This document shows, piece after piece, positions 30,431-39,368 of a DNA stretch of 40,754 bases. The translations under genes and the position numbers were made by a program. The notes under the pieces were generated by a model, which was given only the letters and a program-made list of their open reading frames with translations, searched no databases and had not been told where the DNA came from. How positions within the stretch are numbered: position 1 is the first letter of the stretch; every line of letters begins with the position of its first letter. This DNA is from Acidimicrobiaceae bacterium (lineage in GTDB: Bacteria > Actinomycetota > Acidimicrobiia > Acidimicrobiales > Aldehydirespiratoraceae), in assembly GCA_026710865.1 (NCBI GenBank), contig JAPOQG010000098.1:1-40754 (forward strand), written 5' to 3'.

Positions 30431-32914
30431 ATGAGCCGCCTGCTCGACCGGTTCAGCCGGCTGGTCACGGCCCGCCCGGCCATCACGATCCTCGTCCTCA
30501 TCCTCCTCACCGTCGTGCTGGCCGCGGGAGCTGCCCGGCGCGCGCCGCCCACCGAGGGAAACTCCGTGGAGTTCCTCCCACCCGGCAGCGCCGTCGCCAC
30601 CACGCTGGCCGAGCTCGACGAGCTCTTCGGGGAGTCCAGCGACGTCAGCGTGGCGACCCTGGTCTTCCGCGGCGAGGCGCTCTCGCCCGGCGGGCTCGCC
30701 CAGATGGACGCCCTGCTCGACGAGATCGAGAGCGACGCGGGCGTGGGCGGGCTGCTGGCGCTGGCCGACCCGGTCATCGCACCCTCGCTGGTGGTCCAGG
30801 CCGCCGGACTCGACCCGGCCGCGGCCACCCAGGCAGGGATCGACGCCGTCCGCAGCGTTCCCGAGATCGGCGGGGCACTGGGCGCGATGACCGGAACCGA
30901 CACGGACGGAACGCAGGTCGCGGTGGCCACCGTCCGTCTGAGCAACACCGGCGACGAGAGAGTCTGGGACGCCGAGCGGACCATCAACGATCTGGCCGCA
31001 GCCAGCGACGGCCCGCTGAGCGTGAGCAGCGTGTCGCCGATCGTGATCGAGGACGAGTACAAGTACGCCACCGAGACGGGGATGGCACCCCTGATCGGGC
31101 TGGCACTGCTGCTGATCGCAGGGCTGATCCTGCTCTTCATGCGCACGCTCTCGGACCTGCTGCTCACCCTCGCCGGCCTGCTCCTCTCGGTGAGCTGGAT
31201 CGTCGGGGCGGAGGGTTGGCTCGGGCCGAACGGGCTGGGCTGGATCGGTCCCCCGAGCTCGGTCTCGACGATGGTGCCGATCATCGTGATCAGCCTCACG
31301 GTCGACTACGCGATCCAGGCCGTCTCGCACTACCGCGAGCGGCGGCTCGACGGCGAGCCGGTGCTCGAGGCGGTCCGGACGGGACTGCACAACGTCGGCG
31401 TCCCCATCGTGCTGGCCGCGGTCACCACCATCGCCAGCTTCCTGTCGATCCTGTTCTCCCCGATCGGCGTGATCGGCGACTTCGGAGTCGTCGCCGCGCT
31501 GGGCGTGGCATTGAGCCTGATCGTGATGCTGTCGCTGATCCCGGCCGGACGGACGATCATCGACCGGCGGCGCGAGGCACGCGGCAGGCTGAAGGAGCCG
31601 CGGCCGGTCTCGGGCGCGCTGCCCGGCATCGAACGGGCGGCCGAGATGTTCGGGACGGCGGTGGCCCGCCGGCCGGCCCCCTACCTGATCGCCGTGCTGG
31701 CCGTGACAGTCGCATTCGGGTTCGCGGCCACGGGACTCCACTCGGTGTTCAGCATCCGCGACGTCCTGCCCCGGGGCGGGACCGTGCTGAACGACATGGA
31801 GACCCTCGAAGCAGCCGTCGGCGGCTCGACCGAGCAGGCTCGCATCCTCGTGAAGGCCGAGGCGACCGAGACCCGCACGCTGCTGAATGTGAGGGATCTC
31901 ACCAACGCCTTCGAGGACGGGCAGCGCCGCCCGCAGGCGGCTGCCGGGCCGATGGAGGCAACGTACGAGTCGCTGGCGCGCGACTGGACCCACGACAGCT
32001 CCGAGCCCGGCGACGACTACGACCCCGGCCTCGCCGCGCTCTTCGAGGAAGCCTCCGCCGGCGTCCAACTCGACCCGGTGCTGATGCAGGAGTTCCTCGA
32101 CCGGCTCGAGGCGATGGAACCCGCCCTGGCCCACGTTCTGGTCAACAATCCGGACGGGACGGACGCCATCCTGCTCCAGTTCCCGACCTACACCGACGAT
32201 CCCCGGGCGACCGCGGTCCTCCAGGAGGAGATCGAGGCCCTCTGGACCGGCGACGACGACGCCATCACCGCGACCGCCGAGAGCATCCTGGCGGTCGCGG
32301 TCACCGACCAGATCACCGACGGGCAGACAGAGTCGATCAGCACCACCGTCGCGGTCGCCCTCGGCATCCTGGCAATCTTCTTCTGGGTGACGCTGCGCCG
32401 GCCCACGCTGGCCGTCATCGCGGTCGGGCCGATCGTGCTCGTCCTCATCTGGGTCCTGGGCACGATGGCCCTGCTGGACATCCCCTACTCGCTGATCACC
32501 TCGATCATCACCGCGCTGTCGATCGGGATCGGCGTGGACTACACCATCCACGTGATCCATCGCTACCGCGAGGAGTTCGCCCAAGTGCGCAGGCCGGAGA
32601 CGGCCGCGATCCGGACCCTCGCGACCACCGGGTCGGCGCTGCTGGGCTCCGCGCTCACGACCGCGTTCGGATTCGGCGTGCTGGCCTTCTCGCCGCTGGA
32701 CGGGTCCCGGCAGTTCGGCATCACCGCGGCCATAACGATCGGGTACTCGCTGCTCGTCGCGGTCCTGGTGGTCCCGCCGGCGATGACCGTGTGGGGCGCC
32801 TACGAGAACATGCGCCTGCGATCGACGGTCCAGCGCCTGTGGGACGACATCGACGTGGCGGCCGAGGAGGTCTATCAGCGCCACGCCCAGGAGCCGGGCG
32901 CGTCAGACGGGTAG
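30431..32914 (+). CDS. MMPL/RND-family transporter
   Basis: 827 aa; two sets of TM bundles with VPIIVISLTVDYAIQAVSHYRE and ITALSIGIGVDYTIHVIHRYREE. Confidence 0.92.
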   Translation: MSRLLDRFSRLVTARPAITILVLILLTVVLAAGAARRAPPTEGNSVEFLPPGSAVATTLAELDELFGESSDVSVATLVFRGEALSPGGLAQMDALLDEIESDAGVGGLLALADPVIAPSLVVQAAGLDPAAATQAGIDAVRSVPEIGGALGAMTGTDTDGTQVAVATVRLSNTGDERVWDAERTINDLAAASDGPLSVSSVSPIVIEDEYKYATETGMAPLIGLALLLIAGLILLFMRTLSDLLLTLAGLLLSVSWIVGAEGWLGPNGLGWIGPPSSVSTMVPIIVISLTVDYAIQAVSHYRERRLDGEPVLEAVRTGLHNVGVPIVLAAVTTIASFLSILFSPIGVIGDFGVVAALGVALSLIVMLSLIPAGRTIIDRRREARGRLKEPRPVSGALPGIERAAEMFGTAVARRPAPYLIAVLAVTVAFGFAATGLHSVFSIRDVLPRGGTVLNDMETLEAAVGGSTEQARILVKAEATETRTLLNVRDLTNAFEDGQRRPQAAAGPMEATYESLARDWTHDSSEPGDDYDPGLAALFEEASAGVQLDPVLMQEFLDRLEAMEPALAHVLVNNPDGTDAILLQFPTYTDDPRATAVLQEEIEALWTGDDDAITATAESILAVAVTDQITDGQTESISTTVAVALGILAIFFWVTLRRPTLAVIAVGPIVLVLIWVLGTMALLDIPYSLITSIITALSIGIGVDYTIHVIHRYREEFAQVRRPETAAIRTLATTGSALLGSALTTAFGFGVLAFSPLDGSRQFGITAAITIGYSLLVAVLVVPPAMTVWGAYENMRLRSTVQRLWDDIDVAAEEVYQRHAQEPGASDG

Positions 32915-35059
32915 CTCGCGCCTCTTCTCGGAGATGCGGAACTTCAGCCTCCTGCTCGGTGACATCGACGGGAACGGGCTGATCCTGAATTTGTAGTTCT
33001 TGGGGGCGATCTCGAGCTTGAAGTAGTGCGCCATCATCAGCAGGTTGGTGGTCAAGTACAGTTCCGTCAACCGGGAGCCGAGGCAGGTGTGGGTGCCCAA
33101 GCCGTACGGGGCGTACCCGCTGCCCAGGTGTTCCTTGCGGGGAGCCTTGTAGCGGTCGATGTCGAACTTGTAGGGATCGGGGAAGAGATCCTCCATGTAG
33201 TGCGTGGCTGTCGTCACGATGAAGACCCGAACGCCCTCGGGCAGTTCGTAGCCCTCCACCTCGCACGCATTCGCAACGTTCCGGAGCGACAGCGGGACGA
33301 TCGGGTACATGCGCATCACTTCCATGATGAAGCGGCGAGTGACGTCGGTCCCCGGCCCGGTGAGTGCCTCGCCGTCCGGATCGCCGTCGGCGAACAGGGC
33401 ATCGGCCTCAGCGCGGATCCTCTCGTGGAACTCCGGCCGCGACACCATGGCGTGTGCGATGAAGCTGAGTTGGTCTCCGACGTACATGCTGGCGATCAGC
33501 GGTGCCGACAGCACGAACCGCAGATTCGACTCCGGGAGGAACTGCCGATCATTCGCATGCATGGTCAGCAAGTCGTCCACAAGATCCCGAGGACATCCAG
33601 CCCGCTGGGCGGGGGTATGGACCCTGAGGACCCGATCCACCACCTCACCGACCAGCTTCGCCCGGCGCCTCATGCCCGGGGTCTTCAGCATGAACTTGGG
33701 AAGAGTCCTGCCGATGTGCGTCTTGAGGGCGCGATCCTTGAACTTGTGCATGTCGTCGACGATGTCCTGCGAATCGATGCTGACAAGGAGCGGCGACATC
33801 ACCGAGTTGACCAGTTTCCGGCACATTCCCACCGCGGGGAGCCTCTCTCCGACATGCCAGGTCGACATCTCGTTCCGCGCGTGGGCGTAGAAGTCGTCCA
33901 ACTGCTCCGCCAGCCTGCTACGCGAGTAGGCGGGCTGGATGGACTTCCGGTACCGGAAGTGGTCGGCGCCATCGAGCGCGGGCAGCAGTCCCACTCCGCC
34001 GTAGACCTTCTCGAAGTCCTCCAGATAGTCCCTGGCTCTCAGGTGCGTGCGGCCATGCCGATGCACCCAGTGATTCGTCTCGGGCCCTACGAGACAGACC
34101 ATGTTGTCCGCGATCGGCGGCCGGATCTCGAACACCGGGCCGTACTCCGCGTGGAGTTCGGCGAACACCGCAGGGAGGTTGCCGGCGCGAACGTTCTTGC
34201 TGCGAAGCAGCTTCCGCAGCTTGACGACGGGAATCTGCTTGCTCAGGGCGGATCGCCGGAACAGTGGCCCAGCGATGTTGTGGCCGACCGCTTCGGCGAT
34301 GGCCCGCCCGATCAGGTCCATCCTGCAGATGTCCTCGACACGCTGCTCGGACTCCTCGTCGAGCTCGAAGATGAACCGCAGGACGTCGCAGGTGTCGATG
34401 AGACAGATGATGATGACGTCTCTCGGGTCCGGGATCTCGTTGTTGAAGATGGCCCGGCTGATGCGGGTCTTGACGAACTCGACGGCGGTGCCCACCTCGG
34501 ATCCCGTGTGGGCTCCCATCCGCCAGGCGGATCCGGCCAGCGACCAGAAGTCGCCGTCGTGATGCTGCAGGATCTTCAGGTCGCACAAGCGGGCCAGCGT
34601 CAGGTCGATGATCGACTCCGCCTCGGGGGCGAGCCGCTCGATCCAGTAGTGGGCGCTGCGTCGACTCTTCTCAGCCGCGATCGTGTAGAGGACGGGGTCG
34701 AGCGCGGGATCGCCGGTCGCGGTCCCGTCCAGAAGGATCAGAGACTCCATGTCCGTGTCGATCCGAGACAGGAGCGACAGCTCGGCGAGGGCCGCACCGA
34801 CGACGGCGCAGTTCAGGTTCCAGCCCGCAACCTGGCGGAAGTAGCCGCTCTCCTCGTTGAGGAGCGTCAGGACGAGCTCGTCGATGAGAGTCAACGACCT
34901 GGTCATCACGCCGCTTGCCGAGGTCATGAGACCTGACTCTACGCGCCGCAATCGGCCGATGGGTAGTCGTTTCTAACACTGCGGACAACAGCGACGGGCC
35001 CTCCCCGAGTCCGCTACCCGGCCCGCCGCAGGGGGCCGGTAGGCTGGGCCGGTCGGCGA
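32634..35059. repeat. Segmental duplication, copy 1
   Basis: Direct sequence similarity to 36717-38996 (mmpL 3' end, GPP34-P450 gene, upstream non-coding sequence). Confidence 0.9.
32903..34927 (-). CDS. GPP34 (GOLPH3-like) domain - cytochrome P450 fusion, copy 1
   Basis: N-terminus SLTLIDELVLTLLNEESGYF...AALAELSLLSRIDTD...DGTATGDPALDPVLYTIA (GPP34-like); C-terminus EVMR (ExxR) and YAPYGLGTHTCLGSR (heme Cys). Confidence 0.85.
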   Translation of the reverse strand: MTSASGVMTRSLTLIDELVLTLLNEESGYFRQVAGWNLNCAVVGAALAELSLLSRIDTDMESLILLDGTATGDPALDPVLYTIAAEKSRRSAHYWIERLAPEAESIIDLTLARLCDLKILQHHDGDFWSLAGSAWRMGAHTGSEVGTAVEFVKTRISRAIFNNEIPDPRDVIIICLIDTCDVLRFIFELDEESEQRVEDICRMDLIGRAIAEAVGHNIAGPLFRRSALSKQIPVVKLRKLLRSKNVRAGNLPAVFAELHAEYGPVFEIRPPIADNMVCLVGPETNHWVHRHGRTHLRARDYLEDFEKVYGGVGLLPALDGADHFRYRKSIQPAYSRSRLAEQLDDFYAHARNEMSTWHVGERLPAVGMCRKLVNSVMSPLLVSIDSQDIVDDMHKFKDRALKTHIGRTLPKFMLKTPGMRRRAKLVGEVVDRVLRVHTPAQRAGCPRDLVDDLLTMHANDRQFLPESNLRFVLSAPLIASMYVGDQLSFIAHAMVSRPEFHERIRAEADALFADGDPDGEALTGPGTDVTRRFIMEVMRMYPIVPLSLRNVANACEVEGYELPEGVRVFIVTTATHYMEDLFPDPYKFDIDRYKAPRKEHLGSGYAPYGLGTHTCLGSRLTELYLTTNLLMMAHYFKLEIAPKNYKFRISPFPSMSPSRRLKFRISEKRRELPV

Positions 35060-35186
35060 CGACCACGCCGCGGACCCGTCGGCGGGCACGCTGTGCAGCG
35101 TGTCGGCCACGATCACCCGCCGACACTCGTCCCCGAAAGCCCGGGGTCGAGGCCTCGGACCCTCTCGGCCGGCCGAACGCCCGGGG

Positions 35187-36638
35187 TCAGGTGTCGATGA
35201 GCCAGGCGAGCATCGCGGCGGGCACGGCCGCCGTCAGCGGGTCGTCCAAGTCGAGCTCGGTGCGCGTGGCGACCAGGCCCCGCCACGGAGAGGCTGCCAG
35301 TGTCCTGCCGACGGTCCGGCGCCACCGTCCGTCGACGTACTTGGACTCTATGGCCACGCCGCCGAAGTCCGGGCCGACGAAGTCGATCTCCGCGCCGGTG
35401 GCCGAGCGGTAGTGCAGCACCCGGTCGAAGGCCGTGTAGCGGCTGTGGCCGTCGCGGAGGCTGCTGCGCAGGAGCGCCATCCCCAGCTGCTGCTCCGACA
35501 GCGCGGTCTCATCGGGCACGCCGGTGTCGCCGCCGGGCGCGAGGCGCGCGTAGATGGGATCGGTGAAGTAGATCTTCTCCTGGGCCCGCAGCCGCGGCTT
35601 GAGGCCGGTCTCCTGGAAGGCGGGCCACACTATGAAGGACTCGCGCAGGTCGTCGATGCGGTGCTGGGCGGTGGGCGGCGACACGTCGATGTGGCGGGCC
35701 AGGCCGGCGGCGTTGAACTTCGAGCCGAGCCCCCGGGCAAGCTGGTGCAGCATCTCGCCGGTCTGCAGGTCTGAGAGCCTGGCCCGCTGGAAGGCGTCGC
35801 CGCTGATGACGCCCTGCAGCGCGAGTCTGAGGCTCTGGTCGGGCACCCGGGCGCGGATGTGGGCGGCCACGGCCAGGGGGAAGCCGCCGACATGCAGGTA
35901 GTCCTCCCACGCCTCAGCCAGCATGTGCAGCCAGGGAGTCAGGCGATAGGCCGCGTCGCGGAGCCGGTCCGGCGTGAGGTCGGCCACCGCGAGCGGTTCC
36001 GGCGGCGTCGCCTCCTCCGCGGGCGGATGGCGGGAGACCAGCTTCACGAAGGTGCGGAACCCGATGGGGAGCATCACGCGGTCCGGGTCCGAAGCCGGGC
36101 CGCGGCGCCCGGCCAAGTCCCCGACAGAATCCCGCAGGTTCGATGATGACGAGCCGGTGAGGACCACGGTGTCGCTGCGGAATCGAGAATCGTTGTCGCG
36201 CAGCCATTTGATGCGTGCCGACCAGCCGTCGGTGATGGACGTGATCTCGTCGATGAGCCACCAGCGGCGCCCTTCCGGCGGCATCAGCCTGTCGGCTGCC
36301 CTCACGAACGCCCCCAAGTCGTCGGCCACCCACCCGTCCACCGACATGTGAGCGATGGCCCGCGGATCGACGCCCTCGGCTAGGAGACGCTCGACGGTGC
36401 GCTTGAGCTCCACTGACTTCCCGACCCGGCGGGGCCCGCGCAGCACGTAGAGACCGCCCGGGGTCAGGTCGTCCAGCACGCCCGCAGAGTGCACGAACGG
36501 GGCATCGGAGGCCTCGCGAAGATCCGGGTCCCTGCCGACCCAGTCCTTCGGGTGAGCCCACCAGAGGTTGGTGGAGGTCAGTCTGGCTTGGATCTGTCCG
36601 GCTCGCATCGCTCCTCCCGGGTCTACCCCGGCAGACAA
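35187..36638 (-). CDS. AAA-family ATPase with DUF4143-like C-terminus
   Basis: LYVLRGPRRVGKSVELKRTVERLL Walker A; RRWWLIDEITSI Walker B; C-terminal RSATGAEIDFVGPDFGGVAIESKYVDG nuclease-like/DUF4143 region. Confidence 0.85.
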   Translation of the reverse strand: MSAGVDPGGAMRAGQIQARLTSTNLWWAHPKDWVGRDPDLREASDAPFVHSAGVLDDLTPGGLYVLRGPRRVGKSVELKRTVERLLAEGVDPRAIAHMSVDGWVADDLGAFVRAADRLMPPEGRRWWLIDEITSITDGWSARIKWLRDNDSRFRSDTVVLTGSSSSNLRDSVGDLAGRRGPASDPDRVMLPIGFRTFVKLVSRHPPAEEATPPEPLAVADLTPDRLRDAAYRLTPWLHMLAEAWEDYLHVGGFPLAVAAHIRARVPDQSLRLALQGVISGDAFQRARLSDLQTGEMLHQLARGLGSKFNAAGLARHIDVSPPTAQHRIDDLRESFIVWPAFQETGLKPRLRAQEKIYFTDPIYARLAPGGDTGVPDETALSEQQLGMALLRSSLRDGHSRYTAFDRVLHYRSATGAEIDFVGPDFGGVAIESKYVDGRWRRTVGRTLAASPWRGLVATRTELDLDDPLTAAVPAAMLAWLIDT

Positions 36639-36642
36639 GTAC

Positions 36643-36686
36643 TACCATAGATCACTCACTAATCTATTGGTTTACTATGGTAAAAC
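36643..36686. promoter_or_regulatory. AT-rich region with inverted repeats upstream of the ATPase gene
   Basis: TACCATAG (36643-36650) / CTATGGTA (36675-36682); GGTTTACTATGGTAAAACC near-palindrome 36668-36686. Confidence 0.45.
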
Positions 36687-36716
36687 CATCATAATCTGTT
36701 TATTCGACGAGGATGG

Positions 36717-36822
36717 GGCGGCGCTGTTGGGCTCCGCGCTTGCGACGGCGTTCGGGTTCGGCGTGGCGGCCGAAGAGGTGTACCAGCGCCACGCCCAGGA
36801 GGAGGACGCGTCACACGGGTAG
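36717..36822 (+). pseudogene. Remnant of MMPL transporter 3' end
   Basis: GAALLGSALATAFGFGV|AAEEVYQRHAQEEDASHG matches intact mmpL residues with a 59-codon internal deletion. Confidence 0.88.
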
Positions 36823-38835
36823 CTCGTGCCTCTTCTCTGCCACGACGAACTTCAGCTTCTTGTTCGGGCACATCGACGCGAACGGGCTGATCTTGAGCTT
36901 GTAGTTCTCGGGGGCGATCTCGAGCGTGAAATAGTGGGCGATCATCAGCAGGTTCATCACCAACTGCATCTCCACCTGCCGGGAACCGAGACACGTGTGC
37001 GTGCCCAAGCCGTACGGGGCGTAACCACTGCCGAGATGCTCCTTGCGCGGAGCCGCGTAGCGGTCGATGTCGAACTTGAAGGGGTCGGGGAAGAGTTCCT
37101 TCATGTAGTGGGTCGCGGTCGTGGCGATGTGGACGCGTACCCCCTCCGGCAGCTCATAGCCCTCGACCACGCACGCGTTCATCACGTTTCGAACCGACAT
37201 CGGCACGGTCGGATAGAGACGCAGACACTCCATGATGAAGCGGGACGTGACGTCGACCGCCGGGCCTGTGATCGTCTTGGGATCCGGATCGCCGTCGGCG
37301 AACACGGCATCGGCCTCGGCGCGGATCATCTCATGGAACTCTGGCTGCGACAGCATGGCGTAGACGATGAAGCTCAGTTCGTCTCCTACATACATGCTGG
37401 CGAGCAGCGGAGTCGAGAGCACGAACCGCAGATTCGACTCCGGAAGGAACTGCCGATCATTGGTGTGGATGCTCAGCAGGTCATCGGCGAGATCTCGGGG
37501 ACACCCAGCCCGCTGAGCAGGAGTATGGCCGCTCTGAACCCGGCTGACGACCTCGTCGATCAGTCTTGCCCGACGCTTCATTGCCGGGGTCTTCAACAGG
37601 AACTTGGGGTGGGTCTTGGCGAGGTACGCCTTGAGTGCTAGCTCCTTGAACGTCTGCAGATCCTCGACGATGTCCTGCGACTCGATGCTGACTGTCAAAG
37701 GCGATATCTGCGAGTTGACCAACAACCGGCACATTCGCACCGCGCGGAACTCCTGTCCGACAGCCCAACTCGCCATGTGGTTCCGTGCGTACGAGAAGAC
37801 CTCATCAAGCCGCTCTTCCAGCCTGGTGCGCGAATACCCGGACTGAACGGACTTCCGGTACCGGAAGTGATCAGCGCCGTCGAGACCAGGCAACAGGCCC
37901 ACCCCGCCATAGACCTTCTCCATGTCCTCGAAATAGTCCCTGGCCCTCAGGTACATGCGCCCGTGCCGATGAACCCAGTAATTCGTCTGGGGCCCGGCAA
38001 TGAAGATCATGGGCTCCTTGAAGGGCGGCCGGATCTGGAACACCGGTCCGTGCTCTTCTGCGATCTCCGCGAAGAGCGCGGGGATGTTGCGGGTGCGGAG
38101 GTGCTCGCTGCGCAGCAGCCTGCGCAACTTGACGACGGGAATCTGCTTGGTCAGGGCGGAGCGCCGGAACAGTGGCCCGGCGATGTTGTGGCCGACCGCT
38201 TCGGCGATGGCGCGGCCGATCAGGTCCATCTTGCAGATTTGCTGGACGCGCTCCTCGGACTCCTCGTCGAGATCGAAGATGTAGCGCAAGGCGTCGCAAG
38301 TGTCGATGAGACAGATGATGATGACGTCTCTCGGGTCCGGGATCTCGTTGTTGAAGATGGCCCGGCTGATGCGGGTCTTGACGAACTCGACGGCGGTGCC
38401 CACCTCGGATCCGGTGTGGAATCCCATCCGCCAGGCCGATCCGGCCAGCGACCAGAAGTCGCCGTCGTGATGCTGCAGGATCTTCAGGTCGACCAAACGA
38501 TCCAGCGTCATGTCGATGATCGACTCCGCTTGGGGAGCGAGCCGCTCGATCCAGTATTGGGCGCTGCGTCGACTCTTCTCAGTCGCGATCTTGTAGAGCA
38601 GGGGGTCGAGCGCGGGATCGCCGGTCGCGGTCCCGTCCAGAAGGATCAGAGACTCCATGTCCGTGTCGATACGAGCCAAGAGCGACAGTTCGGCGAGGGC
38701 CGCGCCGACGACGGCGCAGTTCAGGTTCCACCCCGGAACCTGGCGGAAGTAGCCGCTCTCCTCGTTGAGGAGCGTCAGGACGAGTTCGTCGATGAGAGTC
38801 AACGACCTGGTCATCACGCCGCTTGTCAAGGTCAT
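36811..38835 (-). CDS. GPP34 (GOLPH3-like) domain - cytochrome P450 fusion, copy 2
   Basis: Same architecture; ECLR (ExxR) and YAPYGLGTHTCLGSR. Confidence 0.85.
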   Translation of the reverse strand: MTLTSGVMTRSLTLIDELVLTLLNEESGYFRQVPGWNLNCAVVGAALAELSLLARIDTDMESLILLDGTATGDPALDPLLYKIATEKSRRSAQYWIERLAPQAESIIDMTLDRLVDLKILQHHDGDFWSLAGSAWRMGFHTGSEVGTAVEFVKTRISRAIFNNEIPDPRDVIIICLIDTCDALRYIFDLDEESEERVQQICKMDLIGRAIAEAVGHNIAGPLFRRSALTKQIPVVKLRRLLRSEHLRTRNIPALFAEIAEEHGPVFQIRPPFKEPMIFIAGPQTNYWVHRHGRMYLRARDYFEDMEKVYGGVGLLPGLDGADHFRYRKSVQSGYSRTRLEERLDEVFSYARNHMASWAVGQEFRAVRMCRLLVNSQISPLTVSIESQDIVEDLQTFKELALKAYLAKTHPKFLLKTPAMKRRARLIDEVVSRVQSGHTPAQRAGCPRDLADDLLSIHTNDRQFLPESNLRFVLSTPLLASMYVGDELSFIVYAMLSQPEFHEMIRAEADAVFADGDPDPKTITGPAVDVTSRFIMECLRLYPTVPMSVRNVMNACVVEGYELPEGVRVHIATTATHYMKELFPDPFKFDIDRYAAPRKEHLGSGYAPYGLGTHTCLGSRQVEMQLVMNLLMIAHYFTLEIAPENYKLKISPFASMCPNKKLKFVVAEKRHELPV

Positions 38836-39006
38836 GAGACGGTGACCTCCACCGGTAGAGCTTGCCGACCTACTCTACGCGGCGCAATCGGCCGATGGGT
38901 AGTCGTTTCTGACACTGCGGACAACAGCGACGGGCCCTCCCCGAGGTCCGCTACCCGGCCCGCCGCAGGGGGCCGGTAGGCTGGGCCGGTCGGCGAGGGC
39001 CGGCGG

Positions 39007-39079
39007 GCCCCCATCGTCCAGCGGCCTAGGACGCCGGCCTTTCACGCCGGTAACACGGGTTCGAATCCCGTTGGGGGTG
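39007..39079 (+). tRNA. tRNA-Glu (TTC)
   Basis: GCCCCCA/TGGGGGT acceptor, anticodon loop CCTTTCACG, GGGTTCGAATCCC T-arm. Confidence 0.93.
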
Positions 39080-39134
39080 CGACCAGCGGCGGGGTTCGCT
39101 AGCGTCTCTACTTCCGCACGCGAGTCGTGTGCCC

Positions 39135-39209
39135 GGTCCTGTAGATCAGTCTGGAGTGATCGCCACCCTGTCAAGGTGGAGGCCGCGGGTTCAAATCCCG
39201 TCAGGACCG
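39135..39209 (+). tRNA. tRNA-Asp (GTC)
   Basis: GGTCCTG/CAGGACC acceptor, anticodon loop CTGTCAA, GGGTTCAAATCCC T-arm. Confidence 0.92.
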
Positions 39210-39241
39210 CGTTGCCGCCCTCCGGGGCCGGCGACACCCCC

Positions 39242-39314
39242 GGTCGGGTAGCTCAGTTGGCAGAGCGTCCGCCTGAAAAGCGGAAGGTCCGCGGATCGAC
39301 GCCGCGCCCGACCA
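39242..39314 (+). tRNA. tRNA-Phe (GAA)
   Basis: GGTCGGG/CCCGACC acceptor, GCTCAGTTGGCAGAGC D-arm, anticodon loop CTGAAAA. Confidence 0.92.
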
Positions 39315-39368
39315 CTACAGTTCAAGGGACCGATCCCCAAGCCGGCGGCCGGCCCGCCTCTCGATGCC

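Larger units (their letters stand above)
36717..38996. repeat. Segmental duplication, copy 2
   Basis: See copy 1; includes truncated mmpL 3' end and second GPP34-P450 gene. Confidence 0.9.

Noticed and set aside
28723-31299. 858-aa minus-strand ORF, and similar long opposite-frame ORFs (30392-32884 -, 30421-32982 +, 33026-34936 +, 13414-14970 -, 11858-13345 +)
   Set aside because: High-GC shadow ORFs; low-complexity Arg/Gly/Ala/His-rich translations opposite or out of frame with well-supported genes.
35060-35186. Possible coding remnant (ECRRVIVADTLHSVPADGSAAW on the minus strand)
   Set aside because: Too short and no recognisable family; could be chance open frame in GC-rich DNA.
35187-36638. 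AAA/DUF4143 ATPase as part of an antiphage defence system
   Set aside because: No partner nuclease, methyltransferase or toxin gene beside it; family is broadly distributed and a defence role is not supported here.
38875-39237. 120-aa minus-strand ORF (...TGFEPAASTLTG...NGIRTRVTGVKGRRP...)
   Set aside because: Classic artefact: it is the antisense translation of the tRNA-Glu and tRNA-Asp genes.
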